Shown here: positions 32,845 through 45,121 of the stretch, piece by piece | Layout of the letters: each line of letters opens with the position of its first letter | Numbering within the stretch: position 1 is the first letter of the stretch | Assembly (NCBI RefSeq): GCF_030272615.1 | Contig: NC_081410.1 | Span: 127,519,140-127,583,139, forward strand | Direction: 5' to 3' | Source: Cryptomeria japonica | Lineage: Eukaryota; Streptophyta; Pinopsida; Cupressales; Cupressaceae | Length of the DNA: 64,000 nucleotides | Translations under genes and position numbers: made by a program | The notes under the pieces: model-generated | Told to the model about the DNA's origin: nothing | Databases searched by the model: none | Seen by the model: the letters and a program-made list of their open reading frames with translations, nothing else

Positions 32845-34812
32845 TTATCGAAGCTTGACCAATTTCAATATTTTTGGGTAAGCATTCCCTAATAACTCCA
32901 TATAAGTATCCCAGTCAGTTTTGAATGTGTCGGAGGTGGATACAAGTCCACTCAATAAATATGCAAGTGATTCCTTCTCAATGACTTATGTTGGTGTGGT
33001 CTTACCAAGCATATCCATGCATTCCTTCTTATGTACACCAAGTGAATCCAATCTTGGACTCACCAAACCTCTGAGACTTTTAGCTCTCTAAATGATCTTA
33101 TCTCTTTCCTTTTCAAGAGCAGAAATTTGGTTCTCCAAAGTCAAAAAATTTCGATCAATAGATGTTGTCAGCGAAATTAGTCCATCAAAAGAGTTAGCAA
33201 TACTAGCAATTTTGTCATGTATCTCTTTTATCTTTTCATCTACTTTTGTTGTAAGAATATTTGTATCACAACATACCTTGTATATAATAGTACCTTGTTT
33301 CAAAGAATTTTCTATCAAAATTAGTTTATCCTCAATCTTTTTCTTCTCTCTCAATAATCTGATCAAAAGCGGCTCTCTTAGCCAAAGTGAATTTTTCAAG
33401 TGCTTGTCGATTACAGATCTATTATAATGATTGAAAATATTCAGAGATGTTCTCTGTTATTACCTTAAGCTTGTCGGAAGGGCTCACTTCATTCTCAATC
33501 TTACATTTTGGGACCAATTTGTGCAAAATAGTTATGGATTCAGTTACAATCCCTTTATCTGTGGTTCCTTCCTTCATCAATTTTTGAGCACCCATCATCA
33601 TTAGTTCTATGGGACTCATTTCTGTGATGCTTTTCTTCTCAACTTGAGAAGTGTCAATTGTCAATAATGATGTGCCAGCAACCGGTTCCCTACCAGATTC
33701 CCATGTTTTCTCTTGTGATTTAACTTTTATTGCCTCCTCACTTGCACTGGTGGCTTCGCCACTTGGTGCAGTCTGTGCAACTATCAGTTCCTCTCTAGGA
33801 ACAATATCCTCAACCTATACATTAGTATCCAGAGGACAAGTGTCCTCAACGTTAGTATCATGTACAATGTTCTTAGCATTAACTAGTGTTTTAGTAAATG
33901 TCTGTACATTTGTGTTAACCGGTGGCTTAATTTCCACTATCTTGATATTCTTCAAAATAGAGGGTGGAGTACAAATAATCCTTTGACCTTTCCCTTCAAC
34001 TGGTGTATCTACAGTATCAGTCTTTGTCTCCCGTGAAGTGAAGAATCCTCTATGCTCTCCCAAAAAATTTATCCAAGCCTTTTGTGTTTCCTTTATTATC
34101 TCATTCATCCTTCCTAACATCAAGCTAGTTATTCTATGTTTTCTATTGAATACCTTCCTATCTGCAACCTCAATTGTCTTTTCCATTTCATCTGGAGTTA
34201 TAGAAACACATATAGCTAAAAGTTCTTGCATCTTAATGTGTTTGTCTTCTTGCATTACAGATAACCTTCTAGCATCTAACTTGTTGTATAGCTCTATTGG
34301 TATTTGATTTTCTATTTCAATTGATGTTTTCTTATAGATATCTAAATATAGAAGAATTACTTCCTCTACCTCTCTTAGTTCATCATCTTCAAATGTACAT
34401 AACAAGACAATATTTTTCAGAATCCCATCCTTAGTTATTTCATCAACAATTTCAGCACAAGTCTTAGGGGGAATAATTATTACATTACCAATCTCTAGTG
34501 CCAAATCGATGTCACTTTTCTTCCTCCTTTTGGAAGTATCAGATGCAGCTAATGGTGTGGCCTTAGGTGTCTGCTTCTGTGTCGATAATTTGATGGTGAC
34601 CTTCCTAACCGGTTGTTTCTTTGCTTCCACTTTAGGTTCTTTTTCTTTCTTTATCACAACCCTTTTGAATGCTAATGGTGTGTAATCCTCAGGCTCAGAA
34701 TCTGTAGTCACAAGTTCAATGTGAACTACTGGATCCTTCCTCTTTCTCCCTTTCTTCGAGACAACATCAATAAGAGCCTTAATCTCCTTAGAAACTTCTT
34801 GTACAAACTTTT
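32845..34812 (-). pseudogene. LARD2 ORF2, C-terminal two-thirds
   Basis: Homologue of LARD1 ORF2. It contains basic and helical stretches (YNKLDARRLSVMQEDKHIKM aligns with LARD1 YKRLEARRQAVIELDMKI) and coiled coils ending LVSPRLDSLGVHKKE and LVKLR before the stop at 32845-32847. Stops near 33815, 33422 and 33087, plus frame changes, break it. At 34812 it meets the chromovirus LTR; the protein continues upstream at 47927. The first ~12 codons of the apparent open frame (34846-34813) are chromovirus LTR sequence. Confidence 0.72.
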
Positions 34813-35002
34813 TGATGTAGAGCCCTCCTTGTGTCTTGTCAAACAATACAATATGTATGACACTGACCCCTCAAAACACCAATAGGATCCTACAAGGCAA
34901 GAATCTACAATCTTAGTTCCAATTCCTCATCTCACTCCAAGATTCATACTACTCAAATTGGGTAACTTGCACCATCATGCATCATTAAACCTCCTAAGGT
35001 TC
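34813..35002 (-). repeat. Chromovirus 3' LTR, left part
   Basis: Matches the start of the other LTR (46497-46688), including 'tatgacactgacccctcaaaaca'. It stops at AGGTTC (34997-35002), the left duplication of insertion E. Confidence 0.82.
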
Positions 35003-35941
35003 TATTACCACATCATTTATTCCTCATGGCAAGAGTGCGTCATCTTTTCTTTTTTATGTTGGAGTCCTAATTAGTGCTATATTACCTTGGTTCAAGTCTT
35101 TAATGCGTCTTCAAATCCTTTTTCTAGTCATTTAAGTCAAGTTCAGACAATTGATTGAACTCTGTGAACACGTCGAACTGTTTTGAACTGGGTTCAACAG
35201 GTTCATTTAGGTTCCATAGGTTCCAAGGTGTTTCGAAAAAAGTATTTTGTACTAACATTTTCTCTAAGTGTTTTGCAGCGGCTCTTCCAAAAAAATTTCC
35301 TATTCGGTGATATAGCATTTGTGTTGAACTTATTGAACTGAGTTCAAAGGGTTCAAATGTGTTCAACGTGTTCAACACAGCAAGTGGTCAACAGTTTGAC
35401 GTGGCATACATCTTGAACTACTTGAACACTCAAGAAGTCGGTTCAAGATGTTCATATGGGTTCAATATTGGTGGGTCCCGCAGTTTCTAATGTTTTGGCA
35501 AGTGCATTCATTGCTAAATACGGAGAGGTAGAACCATATCTTAAAGTGATGTCATGCTTTGGCTTTTTCAAAGTAAGTAAACATTTCGGGAACTGGCAGT
35601 TTCTTAAAGCATGTCGCCATGCATTCAATGCATGCGTGCGAGGTCTAATTCACCAACTTGTCGCGTCCAGACTGAAATTGTGAAATCATTGCATTTAATG
35701 TATCTGTATCATTACCTTTCCCAGTAAGGTATGAAAATTATTTGTGTTCTGCATTCGTTACTTGCTGTTGGAATTTTGTATATGTTATCCCTGGATAGAA
35801 GCCTTTCTTACTGCTAGCCGTCATCCGATTATACCGTTGTGAAGTTGAGTCTTTCCTTATTTTCTCTAGTGTTTTCCCTTGCATTTTCTCTCATACAGAA
35901 GGTTTCACTGCAATCAAATTTAGGTTTCTTGTTTTGAAGTT
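35003..35941 (+). promoter_or_regulatory. Upstream region of the E gene with GTTCAA/TTGAAC cluster
   Basis: About fifteen copies of GTTCAA or TTGAAC in either orientation between 35085 and 35465. No other feature seen between 35466 and 35941 apart from pyrimidine-rich sequence before the ATG. Confidence 0.4.
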
Positions 35942-38900
35942 ATGAAGTCCACTCTGCATTTGTTTGGAAATGTCTTTAGCTTGGCATCCAATAAAGCCAT
36001 AGTTAGTGATACTAACCTGAAAGGAGAGAGCCTTGAAGAGTTGAAAGAAAGGGTGTTCAAGGGTATTGATAAGTCTTTTTGTATAGAGATTTTGAGTAGT
36101 GGACTTTTAGAAGCCGCAGCCTTTCCTGCAGCAATTCCTTGCTCAGAGTTAGTTCGGGAATGTATTGATAGATACGACCCACATTCTGAAACTATTAAGA
36201 GAGATAATGGTGAAACCCTTCTTGCCATTAATCATGAGGTGATTGCTTCAGTTTTTAAGATACCGGATTACCAGTTTTCTAATTTTTCTCCTGCCCAGTC
36301 AATCAGTGAGTTCAATGCAGATAGAGCTGGACACCAAAATAATGTGGCAAAATTCTGGTTGAAGGTCCCTCAGAGAGGTGGTTCTAGGTTACCCAAAAAT
36401 CCTAACAAGAACCACATGTTGCCACATATCCATGATGTGATGCTTCTGTTGCATCGAGCCAGAGGTTTCGCTGAAGCTTATAGTTTTGATGATTGGATTT
36501 ATTGCTACATGCAATTAGTTCTAGAAGGAAAACAATATTTGGATTGGGCAGAGTTAATTGTTGATTCAATGAGAGAGCAGTTGAGTCTAGCCAAGCAGTT
36601 TCAACAAAACTTCTTCATGTCCTCATATCTCTTGTATTGTCTAGCTTGTGTTAAGGAGTTAACAGGTGTACCAAAGCAGCTCACTGAGGAAGATGTTCCC
36701 GTGTATGAGTTCTATCCTATGCTGCAAAAAGACAACGCCCTACAAGATTTCAAAAGGATACATAATGCATTCATGGGTGATATGTGTCATGAACTGAAGA
36801 GTACAAAAGCTAAATGGATTTCAGATGATGCACAGACCTTGATTAAGAAGTTTGGTAGTTTTTACATCCAGTTCCTACGCTTTTGCTATATACGGGTAGG
36901 AGGCTTTGAAGAGGAACCCTTCAAGCTCCCTCACTTCTGTGTTGATTTTTTTGTTTTAGCAGAAGTATGCAGGCAATTGACCTCTATGATCAAGAAGGCA
37001 TAGCCTAAGGACAAGTGGGAAGGTCATTTTCCCATACAATTGGGAGTGTTGTCTTGTAATTCAATGTCTGATGCACTAAGTATAGGAGCAGACCTTAGGA
37101 ATTTTAATTTCTTTCTGTATTCTGAAAGGAAAGGGTTTGACATTAAGGGATTTTCTCGAAGCCTTGGCCTAATGCCTTATCTTCCCATGCCACAGTTAGA
37201 AGATTTCTAGGAAGACTATACAGATGAACTTGAAGTTTTCAAAAGGGAAAACATGAGATTGGTGCTAGAACAGGTTGTCTCTTTGCAAATAAAGTTAGAC
37301 ATTAAAGGGCTTGAAGAGGATTATCTTGAATTGTTTGAACCAGGATATTTAGCTCATGCAGAGACTGAAATGCTCCCAATTAATTGGGATGAGGAGGAAA
37401 ATGATGACATACAATTGAGGACCAAATGAGTTCTAGAAAGAATCGTGACATGGGTGGCTAAAAAGAAAGCAATAAAGTCAGGCGCCAAGTCCCTTTCTGC
37501 AAGAAATAATAACGATCCTCTATCTTCACCAAAACATCCTTCTAATAGTGCTCCTGTTAATGCAAGTAAGGATACCAAGTCGCCTCAGCCTAGATGCAGG
37601 TCTAGTCCAACTCTGGATTTTAGTACCCCTCGGCATACTCGATCACGAAGTGTCGCCCAAAGGAAGATGGACCAGGTCAAGGATATGGGAGTAAAGGATG
37701 TTGTGCTTGAGGCTCAGATTTTTGAAATTGAAGATTTGGATGGTGAAGTTGCTTGTGCTCTGGACTCCCAAATAGTGACCATGGCTATGATGCCACCGCC
37801 AAAGATGATTGAAGGAGCTACTCATTCTGCTACGACCTCTAAATGGTTAACAACCTCAATGACCAAGAAAAGGAGCTTTCTTCCTATGACCATTCTGATT
37901 CAGGAAATGGTTGCTAAGTACACAGAGAAGAATCCAAAGCCGAAAAGGTTCAAGACCACCGCTCACCTAAACAATGATGAAGAAACTAGAAAATGGATGG
38001 CCGAAATTGCCTCATACAAACCGAAAGATGAAAACAGAGAGGCTGGTTCTGATGATTTTGAGATTACAAAAGTAGAGTTGGGAAAAATGAGCAGAGATAC
38101 AGATAACCATTTTTTTCAAGTATCAGCAAAGAAAATGCTTACCAGGTGAGAGAAGGATGGACAAGAGAAAAGAGAATTAAAATGACACATAAGTGTTTTG
38201 GCTCAATTCATAATAGTATCGGTTGCCTTGGAGCAATTCCAATATCCCATGCTACTGAGAACTTCGACCCAACTTCTCCAGAAAACAAGAAGTTGATGAA
38301 CCAAGTTCAACGGGCTAAGAGCATTGCTGAAGCGGTTGGGAAGTGGATTGAACAAATAATCAAAGATGGTGAGAAGTACATTACTAACTCCCGGAGATTG
38401 TGTGATGAAATACAGAGCCTTATTTCTGAAATTCAAAACCAGCTTGTGTCGTGGGAGAAAGAAGAGCACAAATGGTAGAATGTCTTGCCTCTGTTTGCCA
38501 AAATAGAAGAATATGGGACTACCAAGTTTCTAACAGAACACTCAATTAAGCTGGTGGCCAATGAATGTCAGCTTTTCATGCTGAAGAAAACTATCATGTG
38601 GCAAGTGCTTACCTTCCAATCGGTGATTACGGATGCAAGAACCTCTATCTATGAACTCTAGTATTTGCAAAGTAGTATAGTCAAGGATAATAAGGTGGTT
38701 AATCCTGATCATGACTGGGAATTAGGAATCTGTGGCTCAAGCACACAGAAAGCAATCAAATCTTTCCAATTGAACATGGAGAAGATCAGAGTCAAGGGTA
38801 GCTTCACATCGGAGGATATAACCAAGGTGGTTAGGATCGAATCTATGATTTTCATTGGGAATGATCAGCTGTCGAAACATTCAGAGAAGATGGTGCAACA

Positions 38901-39030
38901 TAGGTGGAATAAAGAGGTGGCAAAGGTGAAACTCAATGCAATGAAAGTCCTGAGCCAATCCATGGTTCAAGATCTTACAACTGCTCATGACACCCGCAAA
39001 TATGGAGAAGATGACAATGATGGAATATGA
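35942..39030 (+). pseudogene. E gene: ~1,030-codon protein of unknown function
   Basis: Open from the ATG at 35942 to a stop at 37001-37003. It continues in the same frame past stops near 37208 and 37427 to 38149, then in another frame through 38146-38478 and 38665-39030. The N-terminal 350 residues (ETIKRDNGETLLAINHEVI, ASVFKIPDYQFS, FMSSYLLYCLACVKEL) resemble in outline the transposon-associated N-terminal domain of LARD ORF2, a weak impression. The middle is basic and Ser-rich (TPRHTRSRSVAQRK). The C-terminal part is helical and charged. I do not recognise a named family. Few disruptions over ~1,000 codons suggest it coded recently. Confidence 0.55.
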
Positions 39031-39962
39031 CATAATGCACCAATTTAGGACTAGTTTCCTTTATTTTTAAAACATTTCTCATAGTTATGCAAAGACTTCA
39101 GGACATCTGTCCCAAAATACTTCTTGTTGGTTTCGTAACTATTTTACCGGGGAGTGGTCGACTTTTCAGGGAGACCACCCCTATTTAGACTATAAATTAA
39201 GTAAAATAGATGGTAGAAGGGTTAGATTTTAGTAACTAATTTTGTGAGCGTCGACTAAAATTTTTTCTTTGGCATTTTCTGTTTTTAATCAAAGGAAGAA
39301 TCAGATGGTTGAGATCTGTAATGGAAAAAGATTGGCAGATGTATTTTTGTGTCATTGTTGCATAAGGATATATATATGAAATCTGATCGTATTGTTTTTG
39401 GGGAGAAGGAAGATCTGTGTATTTTGAATCCAAATAGATAACATGTCTTTGCATATGTTCATCTGATCAAGTAACAGTAATTGATCATTTCATTACAGTA
39501 TTTAATTCTTTCTCTGATGTTCTTTCCTTTGAATGCGTTGTGTGCTTTAGAAAAGATTCATGATTGAGAGCGGATTTATTTTCCTTGAATCTATTCATCT
39601 TTTATTAGTTTACATGGAGAAAGTATATTGAACTTTGTTTCAATTGTTGTAGTTACATGCATTGAAAATTAAGGAAAATCGCTTTCCTTGTTTATGAAAC
39701 ATGTGAAAAGTTGTAGCCTTTCATCCAAGAATGAAATAGGTGACCTTACACGCTTTCGGGTTAAAAGCTTTCATTCAAATATAAAAAAAAAAAAAACATT
39801 TCATGAAAAACCAAGATAGGGAGTTGTACCTATGCAAAAATTCAGAGGGAAGTGATTTGAACAACAATTACCCAACTGTTCAGTGAATCATTTGTTCTTA
39901 GAATAAGGTAACAGAGTTTAAAATTAATCATTTAAAAACAAAGAGAAAATCTGTTCACTAAC
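39031..39962 (+). other. E 3' untranslated region
   Basis: No gene. Includes an A14 run at about 39782-39796, which is not at the element's end. TATA-like atatatatat near 39369-39377. Confidence 0.4.
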
Positions 39963-41772
39963 AGGTTCCTAACCTTCACAACACCTATTTTGGATCATAC
40001 AACACTCACATGGACTAGACTAAACACTGGTTTCAAGGATCCAACCCAATTCCCTATGACACCTTCATAATTAGGCTTATTTGCTTTTAGCCCTTAAAGA
40101 CGGGTAATGGGACCTTAAGTCCAATTTTTTCCAAACACCCTGGAAAATAAATCACAGATTCAGATACCCTTTATGGTCTTACACAATCCTCCAAATGGAA
40201 AGGTCAATATCTAGAAAGGAAAGGTCTAAACCCGGTGATGACCAATTATCCTAAAGGGCTAATTAGGCCTCCATTTGTGAAGCAACTATATCAAAATGGA
40301 CACACCTTACAACCAAAACCCCATTGGCATGTGGGAAAGCATAAACCATTATATATTTCATGGTTACACGCTCAGAATCATCACCAATTGTCTTCTAGGG
40401 TAATTATTGCAGTCTAAGGGTTGGGTAGCCACATAGAGATGTCTACCTAGGGACTGATCAAACACAAATATCCCTTGCTCTTCCTACAAAATACTTTTGG
40501 AAAAATAGAATACATAGAACACACTTAAATCCCACCCACTACCATGAGTTTTAGATGAACAGGTTGCAAGTTATTGCCATGGGAAGGCAAAACCCTGGTT
40601 TTTTTGGTACCTACAGCAAAACTTAGATATCTGGAGTAAAACAAATGATCAAGACCTCAAATCAAGTCCAAATAATTGGTAACTCACTGAACTAACAAAA
40701 TCACAACATTGGGGATTGGTCCCAATCCTTACAACTCTATACCCCGTGCCAAAACCTCACAGTTTGTAGGAAAAACTCAAAATTTCTTATTGCTTGCAAT
40801 CATAAAATCTTTCTCCATACAGTCTCTCCTTGGGAATTGTGTCCACAAGGTTTTTATACCCCTCTAACACTGCTCCCAACTAAAAATAAGAGGTTAGATC
40901 TATTGGAGGAGTTAAACTAACAAAAATTCAAAAAGTTGTGTTGGATTTTGCCAAGATCAAGGGCACAATGAAAAGCATGAAAGAGACAATAGAATGACAA
41001 GAACAAACTGTATTCTCATCAATATAAAAATGATCAACTGGATTAACCAATACAATGAATAGAGGCCTGCTTATATAGGCAAGGCCATATGGATGTATGA
41101 GCACACAAATATGACAAGTGGCTCAATGAGAAATAAGGGTAGGTAGAAAATAGGTGTGGGTAGGTAGGAGAAATAATATAATATTCCACATGAGGTGGAT
41201 CACCCACCGAAGGTGGAATTATCACTCCACAATAAGTGGATATGATAGTGTAATAACAAGATCAACACCATAAGAGGTGGAATTTCTTCTACACACACTA
41301 TCCCAATGTGACACAAACACCCAAGTGTCTCATATCCAAACTACTATGAAATGCATTATCCTAAGTAAACTTAAGTAAGTGTAATAATATCCATGATGAA
41401 TAATTATTTACACCAACAAGTTGCACAAAAGTTGCTCATGACAACTTTTGACAAAGTTGTCAAAAATGTCATTTCTTGCACCCAAATGACTTGGGTTGAG
41501 ACTAACACTTGTAAACACCCTAGAAGCACATAAAACAACTAAAACCACTAGGACAAACCTATCCTAAGCATTCTTAGTCCCCTTTTCTCCAAAATTCCTA
41601 ATTGGCTTATCAAGATGTCAAAATAGGAGTTTGGCTCACAAGATGGGGTCCTTTATTACAAACACAAAATGCATGATTGAAAACATAAGGAAAACATACT
41701 AAGACATGTTTAAGGTCTTATCCTTCCTCCTCTGAGCCTAAATGATCATGTGTAATGGGTGCCCCTACACCA
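39963..41772 (-). repeat. Chromovirus 3' LTR, right part
   Basis: Matches 46684-47926 but keeps 496 bp (40939-41434) missing in the other LTR. That section contains a TATA-like cctatataag (minus, about 41070-41079). Ends CTACACCA at 41772. Confidence 0.8.
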
Positions 41773-44261
41773 TACTTCCCAGAAGAAGAAATCTCAAGTC
41801 CACTTGAGATGAGAGTCTGCAAGTTTGCACCATGGTTTTTGATTTGTTTTTTTGTCATCCAAACTACTTCAGAATCTAGTTGTCCCTTCTAGGCAGCCAA
41901 ATACTCCATATATACTTTGTTCCTTGTCTTGTTTGCAACCTTGGTGTCCAAAACTTTATGCAATTTTGGTAGTTCATGTTTGGGAATGTCATCATCTGCT
42001 ACAACCTGAATGGTTTCTTCTCCTACATCAACACTACATTTGTAATGAGTTAAGTCACATACATTAAAAATGGGTGACAAACCAAGATTAGGTGGGAGTT
42101 GAAGTTCATAAGCATTTTTTCCACATTTTTTCAATATTTGACAGGTTCCAATCTTCCTCTACATAAGCTTTGTATATTTGTCTTTTGGAAGTCTTTCCTT
42201 CTTCAAGTGAACCCACACCAAGTCTCCCACATCAAACTGGACATCCCTCTTCTTCTTATCAGAATGAGCCTTCTACCTTTTTGCAGATTGTTGAAGGTGA
42301 GATTTAACTTGGTCATGTATCTCCTTTATGACGGTGGCAAAGGTTTCTCCATCTGCACTAATGGCTTCTCCTTGAGGTAGTTCCCTTAACTCCAACACAC
42401 CCCTTGGGTGGATGCCATACACAACCTAGAAGGGTGACTTACCAGTGCTTCTATTTACTATATTATTATAAGAGAATTTTACCTGAGATAGTATGCTATC
42501 CCACTTCTCTCCATATTGCCTAGTCAAACATCTTAGCAGATTTCCCAATGATCTATTTACAACTTTAGTTTGGCCATCTATTTGGGGATGGTAGGCTGAG
42601 GAGATGGATAGATTTATGCCAAGATTCTTGCAAAGATTCCTCTAGAAGTGTCCAATGAATTTCATATCCCTATCAAAGAATATGGTCAAAGGCAAACCAT
42701 GTATCCGGACAATTTCTTTGAAAAATAAGTCTACAACATAAGAAGCATCACAAGTGGTTTTACATGACAATAAATGTGCCATTTTACTAAACCTATCCAC
42801 CACTACAAAAATACTATCATAGCCTTTTCTTGTCCTAGGCAATCCTAAAACAAAATCCATACTTATACTTTCCCGTGGTTTTGAAGGAATGGGTAAAGGC
42901 TGGTATAAGCTTACATTGGTGGACTTCCCCTTTGCGTTTTGGCATATCACACATGTCTCCACAAATCTCTTGGCATCTGTCTGCAATTTGGGCCAAAAGT
43001 AGTGCCCCTTCACCAAGTCTAGTGTCTTGTCAAGGCCAAAATGGCCTGCCATTGCTCCACAGTGCTTCTCCTTGATTATGTTTAGTCTCATAGAGCATTT
43101 AGGTATACACAAATGTGCACCCTTAAACAATAGTCCATATTGTATCATAAATTTAGAGAGATCAACATGAAACTGCTCATGAAAATATGCACATACCTTG
43201 TAGATCTCTCCAAAGTCTTCATCATACTCATACATGGCCTTCAAGGAGTCTATTCCAACACTCTCCAACTGGATCTAATTTGTGGTTAATACTCTTCTTC
43301 TCAAAGCATCTGCCACCTTATTCTTGACCCCTTTCTTATGCTTAAGAGTGAAAGTGAAGGCTTGTAGGGTCTCTACCCACTTCATATGCCTATGGTTCAA
43401 CTTTTCTTGGCTATTTATGAAACTAAGGGCCTGATTGTCTGTGAAAACTATGAACTCCTATGGTAGTAAGTAATGTCTCCACTTTTTCAAGGATTGCACT
43501 AGAGCATACATCTCTAGGTCATAGGATGAGTACCTCCTCTTTGCCTCATTTAATTTCTCACTGAAGAAGGCAATGGGCCTTCCTTCTTGACTAAGCAATG
43601 CTCCAATAGCCATGTTATTGGCACCACATTCCCCTTGGAAGATTTTTTTGAAATCGGGTAGTGCAAGGACCAGTTGCTCTGCAACTTTATTCTTCAATGT
43701 TTCAAAGGAGTTATTTACCTCTTTAGTCCAACAGAACCTGCACTATTGTCCTCCCTTTATGGTGTCAAGAATTGGAGTACAAATATGGCTAAATCCCCTT
43801 ATAAATTTCCTATAGAATGTGGCTAAACCATGGAAGCTTCTAACATCATTCATTGTTCTAGGTGTAGGCCAAGACAATATAGCACTCACCTTTTCTTGAT
43901 CCATTTTCAACTCACCATATGAGATTACAAATCCCAAGTAAATGATCTTTTCCTGCATAAACAAACATTTTTCCAAATTGATCATTAATTGTTCTTCATA
44001 CAATCTCCTTAGGACCAGGTATACATGTTTTAGGTTCTCTTCTTTGGTTTGACTAAAAATTAGAATGTCATCTAGGTAGACTAAGACAAATTTTACTATG
44101 AATTCCCTCAAAAATTCATTCATTAACCTCATAAAGGTACTTGGTGCCTTAGATATGCCAAAGGCCATGACATTCCACTCATAGAACCCCTCATTTGTTT
44201 TAAATGTAGTCTTCCACTCATCTCCCGGCCTAATCCTAATCTGATGGTAGCCACTTTTCAA
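41773..44261 (-). pseudogene. Chromovirus pol: reverse transcriptase, RNase H, integrase, chromodomain
   Basis: After a frameshift at 44266-44272 the frame runs [16 protein letters not shown], the catalytic [25 protein letters not shown], RNase H (GALLSQEGRPIAFFSEKLN, YSSYDLEMYALVQ), integrase zinc domain (GHFGLDKTLDLV...C..C), core Asp residues in ISMDFVLGLP and FDRDMKFIG, then SSAYHPQIDGQTKVVNR, where the usual catalytic Glu is Lys. The C-terminus (NVCDLTHY, then NKVYMEYLAA-stop-KGQLDSEVVW) is chromodomain-like, with the conserved Trp now TAG. Stops at 43743, 43458, 42642 and 41889 and others. Not functional. Confidence 0.88.
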
Positions 44262-45121
44262 GTCATTTTTTTAAAATACCTAGCACCCCCCAAGCAATCT
44301 AACAGATCCTCAATCCTAGGCATTGGAAATATATACCTGATAGTAATTTTGTTGATGGCCCTTGAGTTTGTGCAAAGTCTCCAAGTGCCTTCCTTTTTAG
44401 GTGCCAAGACTGCAAGGACTGCACATGGGCTCAAACTTTTGCTAGTCAGTCTGGACTCCAACAGTTCTTCAATCTGTTTTGCCATCTCAACATTTTGATC
44501 CAAGGTGAGCTTATATGCTACTTTGTTAGGTAGCATGGATCCAAGTATAAGGTCTATGCAATTATTTATATGCCTCATAGGAGGTAGTGTTCTTGGCATG
44601 CCATCAGAGATGACACCTTTGTACTTGTTTAGTAATTGTTGCACTACAGGGTCAACCAACCTCAATGTGCCTCCTTTCTTATCTTCAAACTTCTCCACCT
44701 TTGTCACTTTGAGACTAGGAATAAGGTCATAACAAACAATGCCTTCATCTTCTATCTTCTTCATGAATTTCTTTCCTCCTACAATCAACACCTTGGACTC
44801 CTTTGCTTTTGTTTCCCCCTCACTCTCCGTCAAAGGTAACAACTTTATCACCTTACCATCTTTGGTGATCAATTATGTGTTCCTAGCACCATCATGTTGT
44901 GCCTTCAAATCAAATTGTCATGGTCTCCCAAATAGGAGATGGCAAGCATCCATCTTTGCAATGTCATACAACAACCTATCCTTATAGGCTCCAATCTGGA
45001 ATTCTACCCAAGCCTGCTCTTCCACAACAGCTTGCTGACCTTGGGTGAGCCATGAGACCTTGTAGGGGCAAGGGTGAGGTAGTCTTCTCAATTTTATCTT
45101 CTCCACCATTTCTAGAGACAC
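44258..45121 (-). pseudogene. Chromovirus protease end and reverse transcriptase N-terminus
   Basis: Begins in protease-like sequence (SLEMVEKIKLRRLPHPCPY, AKMDACHLLFGRPW). A stop follows near 44875. Then RT fingers: LPPMRHINNCIDLILGSMLP, KSLSPCAVLAVLAPKKEGTW, RLCTNSRAINKITIRY and MPRIEDLLDCLGGARYF. It ends at 44258 because of an A7-run frameshift that carries the protein into the frame of the next feature. Confidence 0.82.

Larger units (their letters stand above)
35003..39962 (+). mobile_element. Insertion E: 4.96-kb unclassified element with one large decayed gene
   Basis: The flanking chromovirus LTR is cleanly interrupted, with AGGTTC on both sides (34997-35002 and 39963-39968). The uninterrupted site is at 46683-46690. 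The ends (TATTACCACATC... and ...GTTCACTAAC) show no terminal inverted repeats, no TG/CA LTR ends and no terminal poly(A). No transposase, reverse transcriptase or integrase is recognised. It contains a cluster of GTTCAA/TTGAAC motifs (35085-35465), one plus-strand gene (35942-39030) and a long 3' untranslated stretch. Class uncertain: it could be a non-autonomous LTR element with mutated ends, or another class. Confidence 0.6.

Noticed and set aside
34813-34846. Start of a LARD2 ORF2 fragment at the ATG at 34846
   Set aside because: These codons lie in the chromovirus LTR; the gene really continues upstream at 47927.
35003-39962. Insertion E as a DNA transposon with inverted repeats, a Helitron or a LINE
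   Set aside because: Ends do not match as inverted repeats, a target duplication is present, and there is no terminal poly(A) or RT motif.
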